Positions 26,812 through 38,737 of a stretch of 39,321 bases of DNA are shown piece after piece. Position 1 is the stretch's first letter. Each line of letters opens with the position of its first letter. A program made the position numbers and the translations under genes. The notes beneath the pieces were generated by a model that did no database searches, was not told the origin of the DNA, and saw only the letters and a program-made list of their open reading frames with translations. Origin of the DNA: Thalassiosira profunda (lineage: Eukaryota; Bacillariophyta; Thalassiosirophyceae; Thalassiosirales; Thalassiosiraceae); contig JALLAP010000060.1 of assembly GCA_036939355.1 (NCBI GenBank), positions 1 to 39,321 on the forward strand, given 5' to 3'.

Positions 26812-27453
26812 TTATTCATCGCGCGAGACACTGGCGCCTCTTGTGACGACAAAACGATAGCAGGATACCAACCAGCCCAGAATGCAGAAAATGGATCGGG
26901 TCACGACAAACCCCCGCCACTTTTTGACAAGGGACTGCAGGGCCTCGTTTGACACATCCGTGCCGTCCCTCAGCTGAATTGCAATTGTCGCCATCTGCAT
27001 ATCCAGGCGAGAACAGAGGAGCGTGACCAGCAACGCGGTTAAGTACATGCCAACTAGCAGTACGTCCGTCTTCGATATCCGCAGATAATCTCCTGACTGC
27101 GAGAACAGTCGCTCGTCCAACAAACACAAGCTTCCAGTTGCGCAGAGAGATATGCCAACGAAGAAAAGCGACTTCGTTAGGGTGTGCTGCGTAAGAAAGT
27201 TTGCTGGTGCGCCAACGGTGTATGCCTCGTAAAGGTTGGATAGGCTCAGTCCCGAGAGGATGCCCTGCAGAAAGAGGAAACACACAAATGCAAACCGGGC
27301 GACTTGTGCGTCGATGTCTGTTTTGGTACTTTTACTTGGCAGGGTGACTGGAAGACTCCAGCTCTCGCTTCCGCCAGTCTCTTCCACGCTGGCTGCGTGA
27401 CACCGACGAAAGCGCCCCGTGTGCGCTGACTCGACGTAATACGTTTCATTCAT
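26812..27453 (-). CDS. Four-helix membrane protein, TMEM237-like
   Basis: Single exon, 213 aa from the ATG at 27453; the longer frame to 27732 has no ATG and overlaps the TIG gene start. Four membrane helices at about 52-74, 92-112, 129-150 and 180-203 follow a short hydrophilic N-terminus. The first helix region VARFAFVCFLFLQGILSGLS and NLYEAYTVG, a TLTKSLFFVGISLCATGS second helix, and LLDERL resemble TMEM237, a transition-zone protein of cilia, which in animals has a longer N-terminal tail. The call is tentative: hydrophobic similarity can mislead. If correct, it indicates a flagellated stage. It starts 168 bp from the start of the giant TIG gene, on the other strand. Confidence 0.5.
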   Translation of the reverse strand: MNETYYVESAHTGRFRRCHAASVEETGGSESWSLPVTLPSKSTKTDIDAQVARFAFVCFLFLQGILSGLSLSNLYEAYTVGAPANFLTQHTLTKSLFFVGISLCATGSLCLLDERLFSQSGDYLRISKTDVLLVGMYLTALLVTLLCSRLDMQMATIAIQLRDGTDVSNEALQSLVKKWRGFVVTRSIFCILGWLVSCYRFVVTRGASVSRDE

Positions 27454-27621
27454 GTGGCTGGCCGCAAGTAACTCTGATGGTTCGATGGCTGTCCGGGCCT
27501 CCGACGCGTTGCATTCATTGACGGCGTTTGGATCTGTCTGTGGCTGGACCGGATGGAGATTTGAAATTGAAAAATTCGAACAAACTTGAACTTGTGAAAG
27601 CTCAGGTGCACGATTGCGGCC
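27454..27621. promoter_or_regulatory. Short bidirectional promoter, TMEM237-like and giant TIG gene
   Basis: Only 168 bp separate the minus-strand ATG at 27453 from the plus-strand ATG at 27622, the smallest divergent gap in the window unless the alternative start at 8118 is used. It contains CAAACTTGAACTTG but no motif I can name. Shared control is inferred. Confidence 0.45.
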
Positions 27622-30600
27622 ATGCAATTCAACATGGTATCGCCTCTTCTGGCGTGCTGCCTCAAGGTAGCGCTGGTTGCAGCAACATCTACCGCCACTG
27701 GCCTGCCACCCGTGGTGTTGCACTCGCTGCACCCACTTGGTGGGAGCGAGTTGGGAGGCACTCAGGTGGACATATATGGATCAAACTTTATTCCAACGGG
27801 GAATGTGACGTGTCTCTTTGGGAGCGTCGAGAGCCCTGACGTCAGGTGGATATCGCCATCGCGCATCGCGTGCAAGGCACCAGAGTCTGCATCTCGCGTC
27901 CTGCAACCAACTGCTGTTGACGTAAATGTCGTTGTTGGAGAGGAAGTGGCCACCAACGCGCTCAGCTACGTCTATCTCCCTGCGTCGCACATTTCGAGCT
28001 TCAACCCTACGTTTGGGTCTACCACCAGCGGTACTGACATCCATATCCAAGGCGCTGGCTTTGACCAAATATATGGAGTGCCCCCTCGCTGCGTCTTCTC
28101 GAGCTCGAACAAACACGTCGTCGCCAATGTATTGAGCAAAACGCTCGTGAGGTGCTCCGTTCCGCCGGCAGGTGTGAGCAACACAACTACAGTCGCACTG
28201 ACTTTCAATGGAGGCGCTGATGTGATTCCTGCAGACAAAGCGTTTTCTTACGTCAGCCCGCCGCGCATTGAGTCTGTTTCTCCAAGCTACATCTCTACAG
28301 CTGGAGGCACAAAGGTGACGATACGAGGCGTCAATTTCATTCCAGAGGGGAGCTTAAGCGGAGCGCGGGCGAGCTGCTCCTTTGGTGACACGGTTGTGTT
28401 GGCAAGCGAAACTGCCAGCAACGAGATCGTCTGTTTAGCGCCTCCTGGAGAGCCAGGGGTTGTGAACGTCCGCGTGTCCTTCAATTCTGTGGACTTTAGC
28501 TCGCATGCAGCCCGAGTTATCTACCAACCGCCAGTTGAAATCCACGAGGTCACGCAGCAGGGCCGAGCGATTGTTGTGCAGGGCGCAGGCTTTCAGCCAT
28601 CCCCCGCTCTCTTATGTGTCTTTTCTGAGTCGTCAGAGAGCATGCAGACTACCACCGCGACATTTATTTCTGAGCACAACGTGACTTGCGCAGTCCCTCA
28701 GAGCATTGTTGGGGTGGAATCGACAGAACTAGAGGTATCAGTGTTGAGCGAATCGCACCCGGGTGGGCCTGCTGTTTCATTCGATTACGTTGATGCCTCC
28801 CTCAGTGAAGAGGCGGTGCCTCTCCCCTTGCCGCGTGAGGATGAAAACAACGTGCCAGACAACTCGATTGAAGGTCCTGGCAGTTCACTGCTATCAATTG
28901 AATTGGTTGAGCCTCTCATCGTATCAGAGGTGGGCGGATCAGTGATCAGCATCGTCGCTTCGGGCTTGGAGACGAAAGGCGATGGCCTGTCTTGCGCATT
29001 CTCCTCGATTGATGACGAGTCTATTAGCAAAAGCGCGGCATCTGTCATTACAAAGCACAGTGCAAACGGAGTCGCCTCCAACCTCGTTACTTGCCAAGCT
29101 CCAAAGATGGTTCCAGGAGAGTACGCGCTCTCTTTGGAATCAGACCGTGGCGAACTCGCGGACAACGTCGCAATGGTTACAGTTCATCCAGCCGTTTCGC
29201 TCATTGGATTCAAGCCTCAGTCCGGCCATTCCGGGATTGACGTGACTATTCATGGAAGCATCTTCCCTAATACAGACCTCCTCTCGTGCAGAATTGGAGG
29301 CAGCACCGGCAAAGCAACGTTTGTGTCCCATGAGGAAGTCGTGTGCACCGCTCCTCCTGTGGAAGACGCCTTGATGCCATTGTCTGTTGATGTGGCAGTG
29401 TCGGCGAATGGAATCGATTTCGAGGAAGTGGCGAATGTGCAATTCTCATACACGATGCGTCCGCACATATCAGCAGTATCTCCATCGTCAGGAGATGCCT
29501 CAGGAGGCACAGTGGTGACGATCTATGGAGAACATCTCATCCCAAATGATGGCGAATTGTATGTTAGCTTTGGCGATGTTGCCGTGAAAGGAAGCGTGCT
29601 GAACGAGACAGCCGTGACTTGCGTCGCGCCCCCAGGCTCCACTTCTTCCGCGGTTGTACGCGTCAGCACCAATGATGGCCACGATTTCTCTCACAGCAGT
29701 GCCTCCTTTACATATCACGGAATATCGACCTTGTCAGTCAATCCAACGTACGGGCCAGAGATTGGTGGTAACACTGTTACCATCACTGGAGCACAGTTTG
29801 AGGATGACAGCTCGGCAGCATGCCGCTTTGGTGACGAAGTGGTCACTTCAAGTTTCACCGCCGAGGGTATGTTGAGCTGCATCGTGCCTCCGGCTACCAC
29901 TGAGTCCGAGGTTGGCGTCGGCGTGACATTCGATGGCGTTGAATGGACAGTGTTGCCACAGAAATACCGCTTTTACCTTTGCTGCGTGTTGAGAAAGTGG
30001 CGCCAAATGCAGTGCCAACGGATGTGCCACGCACCCTCCAGATCACAGGAGGCAACCTCAACTATCCTCCAGAACTAATCTGTTCGCTTGATGTTGGCGA
30101 GAGGGTCATCAGCAGCCAGGCTGTCGTCATGAGCAGCACGTTGATGGAATGTTCCTTGCCTTCCATCAATCATGCAGGAGATGTTTATCTTGATGTTGTC
30201 ACGACATCTGGAGATTCGATGCTCGAGGGCGACTCTCTTGCCATCAGCGTCTACGAGCCTGCCAGTTTCCATGTGACGCCGTCGTTTGGGACGCTCAATG
30301 GCGGCACGTTACTGACTCTCAATGCAGAATCTCGGGAGGAGGATGCGGTGTGTCGCTTCCTATTCCAGAGCGAGGCTTACTCCTCGATCGAGGTAGTGGC
30401 TACGCCTCTAGATGACAACCATCTCGCATGCAAAACCCCAAACGTGGCAGCGAGAGTTGGGCGGACTGATGCTCACTTGCATGCAACCGTGTCTCTCGTA
30501 TCGAAGGAAACGAGTTTGCCTCTCTCTTCGCCATTTCCCTACACGTTCAAGGCGACCCCTGCTGTCAAGTCGGTGAGCCCTCTGTCCAACGTTGATGGTG

Positions 30601-33600
30601 GCACGGTCGCGAGGATCCTAGGAGAAGGCCCAGGCACTTGGCTGAATTCAAGCCTATTGACGTGCCTCTTTGGAGACGACGAAGGCGAGGCGACGTGGGT
30701 TTCGCCCTTGGCTGTGGACTGCAGCTATCCAGGGGAGTATTGGTCTGACTCCATGGCTGTGGCTGTGTCAGACAATGGCTTAGATTGGGCCACGCCAATG
30801 TCGACCTTCCCTCTGCTTGCTGACCCATATGCAGTGCCAGCGGAACCTTTGGTACCAGAGGGGTTTCCTTCCATCGTTGCCCTCTCTCCACAATCTGGCA
30901 TCTCAGAAAGAACAGCTACCGTGACTGTGGTGGGCACCAATCTTGCAGCTGGGCCTCAGACTCATTGCGTCTTGTTCGATGACACTGGCTCGCAAACAGC
31001 GTCAAGCCAGGCAGATGTGGTGAATCAAACGGCAATCGATTGCCCTGTCACGTGTCCCAGCGTCAACACGACAACGAAAAACTTCCTTGGGTTATCCTTC
31101 AATGGCGATGACCAACAGGAGGTTCGCTCTTTTTCAGTGGAACCGTTTTGGTGCGATCCACAGCCGGTAGTGCTGGATTTGACGCCAAAATACATCGGTG
31201 CAGGAGAAGAGCCTACTCCCGTCAAGATCAACTTGGGAGAATTTCGATCGGTCCTTCCCATTGAATGCCTGTTTGACGCAGGTGGTCATCTGACAACATC
31301 GCCTGCGAGCCATGTCAAGCACGGTCTGTATGAGTGCATGTCTCCAGTGTTCCACCGCCCTCAAATTGTTGCTTTGACTCTCGAGCAAAGCAACCTGGCA
31401 CTGACATATGGGCTGCGAGTTGAGGTGATTGAGCCAATGTCGGTTCTGGATGTGTCGCCCCAGACAATCTTTGCGGGGTCAGACGTCGTCATCAAGGGAA
31501 CTAACTTTCGCGAGGGAGAAATGACTTGCAGAATTGGCGATGTGGAGGGCATCGTCGTGACAGTGAACAAAACAGAGGCCGCTTGCCGAACTTCTTCTTC
31601 CATGAGCCCCAGAACGGCAGAAGTGAGCGTGAGCATCAAAGGTGCCCCACAATTGAGAGCAACCGCTGGAGTAGTTGAGGTCCTTCTAGCGCCAAGAGTC
31701 GACCAAATTACTCCATCCAGCGGCTACACTCATGGAGGGACGCGCGTCCTCGTCCAAGGCGCCAACTTCCATGCCATTGAGAGACCGAAATGTTACTTTG
31801 GCGGCGTCGCAGTGAAGGCCCAAGTCCTAACAGAGAAGATGATTGCATGCCACACTCCTCCAAGCGAGGCCGGAAGGGTCAACGTCCAAATCTCATTGGA
31901 CAACGGCCATACCGTGCAGGGCGAGCAGTCTTTCTCATACTTCACGCCCATCGCACTGAAGGAGGCGCAGCCTCGCGTGGCGGTCAACGGTACAACCTTG
32001 TATCTCAGAGGAGAGGGATTCCGCTCCGACCTTCCAATTCAGTGCGCGATTGAAGGCACTGCCTTCAGCGAGGCCACCGTTATATCTGCCAAAGAAGCAA
32101 CATGCCTCTTCATTGCCCCCACCGGCGATGATTACAGTCCTGCCTCGGTTTCCTTGGTGACACCTGATCACATTCCCGCGTCGGTCTCGTATGGTTCAGA
32201 GACATATGTTGCGCATCACCCTTTGGTCGAGATATCGCCCCTCACACCCCTTCACGCATCGGTCATGGGCGGAGGATCTGTTGAGTTGCTGGTGTCTGGC
32301 ATGCTTAACGATGTCATCGAAGGACTTGGCCCCATCCACTGCCAATTTGACAGCAAAATCGCCCTTGCCACGGTGGTTGATTCAACCAAGGTTGTCTGCC
32401 ATGTGCCACCCGCCCGCAGAGCTGAGGCAGTTTCACTTTCCCTCTCGTACGATGGACTGCCTTTCTCGAGCAACGCGCTGGACTTCGAGTATACACTGGA
32501 ACCCAAGGTGCTTGGAATAAATCCTACGCTTGGCCCTCGCACAGGAGGCACGTCTGTCCGAGTGCAAGGGCTCAACCTCATGCCCAGAGATGCAGTATCC
32601 TGCCGGTTTGAATCTCACGAGGCGTATGGCTACTTCGATGCCACTCAAAACTCACTCATTTGCGTGTCTCCGCCGTTGAGCGAGACCTCCAGCCAAACCT
32701 TGTTTGTCAGGTTGGACCACCACGACTACATTGATACTGGCCTCGACTTCCATTTCGTCGATCCAATGTCAATAGAGACGATATCTCCCTTGGAGGTTGG
32801 CGCTAGTGTGGACGCAATTCGAGTCGAGGGCAAAGGTTTCTCTCGAGCAATCGACATCAGCTGTCGCTTTGGACATGACGGGCAGGCTCAGACGACAACC
32901 AACGCAATTTTCGTGGCCAACACGACGCTGAGCTGCCCATTGCCGTGGGATGCAGTGAGAGACTTGGGACCTCAAGTGCCCCTTTCCATCAGTGCCAACG
33001 GTGTGGACTTCTTTGGGAGCACCTCCACCTTGACTGTTGTGGATGGAGGCGAAGTGACCTTGAGACGTTTAGAGCCTGCGTTGGGTCCGTCTTTTGGTGG
33101 CTCGTTGGTGGACGTGTATGGCGCTGGCTTCCAGGCGAATGCCAGCCTGGTGTGCTGGTTCGACAGCATCGCATCGCGAGCAACGGTTATTGCGGACGAT
33201 CTCATCCAGTGCACGTCGCCTCCTGCATTTATCGATGGCAGCGAGCGAGTCGCTGTTGCGAAAGTTGCAGTTACGAATGGGATCAGCGTTGTCCCACTCC
33301 CTTCAGATGACTCGTTGGAGTTCGCGTACTTTTCTCACCCCATGACAAAGCTGAGCCTGCAACCAACCCACGGCGTGAGCACTGGGGGCACGACGGTCAG
33401 AATACAGAGCGCAGCACTAGTCGAAGCTGTCGATGAGCTCAAGAAGATGGGCGCAGATATCGAGCCAATGTGCCTGTTTGGGGACATTGCGGTGCCATCA
33501 ACAGTCGAGGCCGAAGAGCTCGTTTGCACAAGTCCACCCATGGCGACTCGAAGCACAGTTCCCATCTCTATCTCTCTGAATGGGCGAGACTTTGTCTCTG

Positions 33601-36600
33601 CTCAACAGCAATTCCACTACTTCGCGTCCCCAACGATCGAGTCAATCGAGCCTGAAATCGTTTGGGTGGATGCGCCAGCCGATCTCATCGTCAGGGGGTC
33701 TCACTTTATCCCTCTTGAGACCCCAAGCTGTCTTGTGGGCGGCCTAAAAATTCCCGCCACTGTTGTCAGCGACACAGAAATCCACTGCCGCGTCAGTCTC
33801 AGCCAAAACGAGTGCAACGACGTTGTCTCTGTTGGCGTCTCGTTGAACGATGGGGCTGATGTGTCGAATGCGCTTCCTGTGTTCTGCCAAGGCAACACCC
33901 CAACCGTGACCTCTGTCAGCCCTCTGTTTGTTCCCGAGTCAGGTGGCGTGGTGGTGGAACTGAGAGGCTATGGATTTGGGTGGGCTGCCAGCGACTTGGT
34001 GGTGAAGCTTGTGGATGGTGCAGGCGAGAGCGTAGCAGTTGCCAGTCTCGATGTTGTCGACGACGCAACCGCCTCCTTCACCGTGCCCTCACGCAATGAT
34101 GGTGGTTCGGCAACTGTGTGGATTAGCTTTGGCTCTGATTCTTTCACAGACACGGGCTTCGAGATTCGATACCTGCCACCACTTCGCATCTCAGGCGTCG
34201 ACCCACCCTTTGTCATTCTCAACAGCACTGCTCCAACTCGACTCAGCGTGTCAGGAAGCTTTGATCCGAGCCTGAGCTACAGCTGCGTCTTGTTCTTGGA
34301 TGACTCTGGAGCTGAAAAGCTGGAAGTCGCGTGGTTCTCTGATGAGGGCGCGCTGGTTTGTGAAGTCGATGGCGCATCTTTGGCTCCCGTTTCGGCGAAT
34401 GACACGCTCAGGCTTGTGGTCGTTCGCGAAGAGGACGGGCAAGCATCGAATGAACTTCATATCTTTGCGACTCCTCAGTTTGCTCTTCATTTGGTTGAGC
34501 CAAGGGTGTTGACGGAAGCCGAGGCACAAGCTGGAGGCTCCTCGATTTGGCTCGAATTGCTGAATGACATTCCTGAGGGCCAGGATTCGCTGCAGTGCCT
34601 CTTCGTTGACGAGGTTGGCACTGAGTCGAATGTCAGCGCCGAGCTCGTGGATACCAACAGAGTCCGCTGTGTGGCGCCGCCCTTGCAAGGAGACACTGTT
34701 GTGAGCCTCGCGATCGAGGGCTTGGCGCAAAGCAATGCCCTCCCGGTCGATGTTCGTCCAACGTCTACACTGCATCAGCTACTACCCAGTTCTGGCCCCC
34801 TAAGGGGAGGCACGAGCATCAAGGTCATGGGAACTGGGTTCGCTGTGTACCAAGACGTTTTGTGCAGAGTCGGCAGTGAGACCTCAGCGGCCGAAATTAT
34901 TGACGACGAAACAATCCATTGCACCGCTCCCACGAGCGATCAGGAAGGCGCCGTGCCATTTGACTTGGTCGTTACAAGGATCTTTGGCCCGCGTGCTATC
35001 AGCAACAGCGAGACCACATACACCTACTACGCGCCGCCAACACTTGGTTCGCTTGCACCCAACAATGGCCCTGCATCAGGCGGCATCGAGCTATCTCTGT
35101 CTATTGATGGAGTTGCTGCGGCGGAAAGTGGCGCTCTGGTGGTGGCATTCACTTCCGTCGACAACCCACAGCTCGTGGTGTATTCAAGCAATGTTCAAGT
35201 GATGCCTGGTGGGGTAGCTGTCACAGCCCCGTCCTCGCCGTCAGGGGGTCAAGGCGGAATGGTGATGGTTCAGGTATCGCGGAACGGTCAAGACTTTACG
35301 GCGCCGGGGTTGCACTTCAGCTACACCGAGAGTGCTTTCATTCAGTCGCTCCACCGGCGGCAGGTGGTTGAAGGGTCTTGCTTCAATCTGACACTGATTG
35401 TTGAGAACCTGTTCGCAGCTCCCTCGCACTGTTCTGTCGGGGACCAACATTTCCCTGCCCAGGAGGGTGAGGTTGCTGGCACAGTTCTGTGCGACGTGTG
35501 CTTAGACTTGCCGGAGGGGCACTACAATGTCGGTCTGGCGTTGGACAATGGCGTCGCGATAGAATCGAGCTCTGACCTTCATGTGCTGTCTCCAATCAGC
35601 ATCACGAGCATCCTTCCTTCGATGGGCCGTCGTGATGGTGGTACTCTGGTGACTGTCGAGGGAGAAGACTTTCGCTCATGGAGCATGCCCTTGCAATGTC
35701 ACTTTGATGAAGTTCTAACGCTGGCAAACGTCCTCAACGACACCGCATTGCAGTGCGTGGCGCCGGCAGCACAAGAAGGCAGGCATGCATCGTCTATCCG
35801 CGTCGCGCCATTGCATCACCGCTCGTTGGAGGACATCGCGCCACCAAACGACGTGGTGTACGAATACCTTGAAGCCGAAACGGTAGCATCGTTTGCACCG
35901 CGATCGGGAACCAAAGACGGAGGCACTGTTGTGGAGATTCAGGGTTCTGGCTTCGTCGATGCAGCATCTCTCTCCTGTAAATGGGGCAACAGCGTAGCTC
36001 AAGCCACCTTCGTCAGCGAGGAAAGAATAGAGTGCATGGCTCCTCCTTTCTCGGACTTTGATCTCTCTGGAACCTTCCCTGAGGATCCACTTCAAAGCAT
36101 TCCTTTGATGGTGTCGAACAATGGGCACGATTTCGTGTCGACGGGGTCCTTCATCTACCATGCCCCTCCGGTCATCAAGAAGCTGTCGCCCTCGATTGGG
36201 CCAGCATTGACAGAGGTGACTGTGAGCGTAGACTCAACTCTGCAATGGGTTGAGAGCGTCGCGTGCCGATTTGGAGACGTCGTCACCCAAGGAAAAGTGG
36301 CATTCGACAACGAGGTGGTTTGCCTCTCTCCAGCCCTCCAGAGTGATGACGAGGAAGATCTGAACGTGACCGTTGGCATCAGTCTCAATGGAGTCGACTT
36401 TTTTGGCAACGCGACTTATCGATACTCATCCAGACCATTGGTCTACTCCGTTTCTCCGCATCACGGCCCCATGTCCGGCGGCAATGAGATGCGGATCAGC
36501 GGAAAGAATTTGGCCAATGGCGACTGGTTTTGCCGATTTGGTGCGGTGGAGACAAAGGCAACAGTGTCATCAGCAAACGAGATTGCATGTGCTGTGCCTC

Positions 36601-38513
36601 CGCAGATCCAAGGAAGCGTGCATCTAAGCATCAGTTCCAAGGACGTAGGCGTCACCCTCGAAAATTTCCACGACGGTACCTTGTTCGAGTATGCCTACCT
36701 GCCTCCAGTTGTGCTGTCTCGCATCCAGCCAACCTACGGCTCTCTCGCCGGTGGCACATTGCTAACAATTGAGGTTGACCAAGTGCCTAGCGTTGAACAG
36801 CTTTTGTGCGTGTTCAACGAAACGTCGAGTGTTGAGGCTGAGGTTGTTGACGAGCACACGATCAGCTGCCTAACCCCTTCTTCAGGCGTGGCAGGGTCGG
36901 TCTCGGTCGGGTTGGGTCAAGATCAACACCTCCCGATGCTGTCGGAAGCTGATGCTCACTTTCTGTACACGGAGGAGCCAGTCATCGACTCCATAATTCC
37001 TCTCCGGGGACCGGTATCTGGTGGCACAGCTGTTACATTACAGGGCAGTAACTTGCTTCCAAGCGACAAAAGCTATGTGAGTTGTAGGTTTGGAGATCAG
37101 GCAGTGCCAGCATCGTTTGTCTCGAACGAGGAAGTGAAATGCGTAGTCCCAGCCAGTGACGCAAATCGAGAGGTCGAAGTGGCATTGAGCTTGAACGGCG
37201 TGGACTGGCACGACGCTCGAATCTTCATCTACGACGAGAAGGTTGTCGTGGCCGGCATTGAGCCAGTTCACGGATCCGTGAAAGGCGGCACGAGCGTCGA
37301 GTTGTCTGTTACAGGCGTCAGCTCTCACGATGCTGGCAGCCCAAAATGCGTCTTCTTTGGCGTTGGCGAAGTGGTGGGCCACTGGGCAGACGAGTCAACA
37401 TTGGCCTGCTTGACTCCAGCGAGCGAATGGGAAGTTGAAGTGGCTGCGGCGATCAAGGTGGGCGCCGTCCGTTCCGAGTCGATGGCCACGTATCTCTTTC
37501 ACCAAGATCCTGCCGTTACATCCATTTCCCCAGAGTCGTTGCCGGCATTCGGCATGACAACATCGGCAATCGACATCCACGGACAGCACTTCTACGATCT
37601 ACCAATGACCTGCGTGTTCGAAGTCAATGTTGCTTCTGAAGAAGCGCCTTTGCAATACCAAAAACCTGCATCCTTCATCAGCAGTACTCACATCCAGTGT
37701 CCGGAGCCGCCGGATGTGCAAGCCTTCTTCTCTGAAGCGGACTCCTCCTGGAGAACGAATGCGACGCTTCTAGAAGGCTCGCTGTTGGACATATTGCTGT
37801 TTATTGGAGACGACCTGTACTCTGTCGGGTCGATCCCATACCACGCCGTTGTGCAGACAACGTCCACCTTTCCCAAAACCGGGCCGAGGGCAGGCGGCAC
37901 GGAAGTACTGGTTGAGGGCACCAACTTTGCTGACAGAACTGCCCTCACTTGCACGTTTGGCTCCGTGACGGCGCCTTTCGCTCAATACTTGTCGCCAACC
38001 AAGGTTCTCTGTGTGGCACCGCACTACCCCGGATTTGGCAGGGCTGCCGTTCCGGTTCGCGTGGCTGTCAACGGCGTCGATTTCTCCGCGGCATCGGACG
38101 ATGTGCTCTTTGAGTTCCACGAGGAGGTCGTGCTAGAGGACGTCGCACCTCTCATTGGCCTGCCAAAGGGCGGAACGACCGTCAACGTGACGCTTGACCT
38201 GTCGACGATGGAGCTCCTGGCGCTGCCTCCTCGAGGCGACGACGAAACGGTCGTGGCGAGTATCGACCCAGCCTACGGGCCGAAGACTGGTGGCAGTCTC
38301 GTGACGGTGCACGGACTTGGTTTTTCTTCGGATCACAGCGCAGCCTGTCATTTTGGCAGCGCCGTCGCTCCTGCGCAGTACATATCATACGAGGCTGTCG
38401 AATGCGTGGCCCCGTCGTCTGATTCTGCGGTAGTTCACTTTGCAGTGTCGGTCGACGGGGCGGCTTCGGTCGGAGATCAGTCTTACACGTACCTCCCGCT
38501 CCAAAGCATCTAA
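27622..38513 (+). CDS. Giant secreted protein of about 39 IPT/TIG repeats (one frame break near 29976)
   Basis: No intron in 10.9 kb; about 3630 aa with the frame break counted. A signal peptide (MQFNMVSPLLACCLKVALVA) starts it. The rest is a chain of 85-95-residue IPT/TIG domains, each with an S-P-x-x-G...GGT start, VTIxGxNF-type strand, a Cys in C.FG, a second Cys in C.PP, and a closing VSxNGxDF then FxY. I counted about 39 units, the second last truncated. The Cys pairs and many N-x-S/T sites suit an extracellular disulfide-bonded, glycosylated rod. I saw no other domain, no C-terminal membrane helix (it ends YTYLPLQSI) and no GPI signal. TIG rods serve adhesion or receptor ectodomains in other eukaryotes; PKHD1-type ciliary proteins are related but carry extra domains. 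The reading frame changes between 29976 and 29979 (one base short). Confidence 0.85.
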
Positions 38514-38737
38514 AGTAAACCAATGCTTGTCTATGCTGTAGCTTCTCACAATTTGACACGGGGAGGGATACCTACTTGAAGAGGGCGGAGTGAGGAAGCT
38601 GGGGAGGTAGGGAGCTAGAGAGTTACCTACGTACGTACGTTTTCCTTCCTACGTAGGCACACAATCCCAAGAACCAAGAGCTCCCCCCTCGCCTCCCCCC
38701 CCCTCGTCCTGACCTCCTCCCCCGGCCAACACCCCCC
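38514..38737. promoter_or_regulatory. Intergenic region with an ACGT-rich hairpin
   Basis: This 224-bp stretch separates the giant TIG gene stop from the next ATG on the same strand. CCTACGTA at 38626-38633 pairs with TACGTAGG at 38650-38657 around a 16-nt loop; the first arm continues as an ACGT tandem repeat and the second is itself part of the palindrome CCTACGTAGG. It may be a terminator, an ACGT-core transcription-factor site or just simple sequence. Confidence 0.4.

Noticed and set aside
27454..27732. Extension of the TMEM237-like frame into the TIG gene
   Set aside because: It lacks an ATG and overlaps the coding start of the opposing gene.
28000..38500. CRISPR-like or satellite repeat
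   Set aside because: The periodic signal is protein-level (TIG units of about 90 residues) with diverged DNA, not a nucleotide repeat array.
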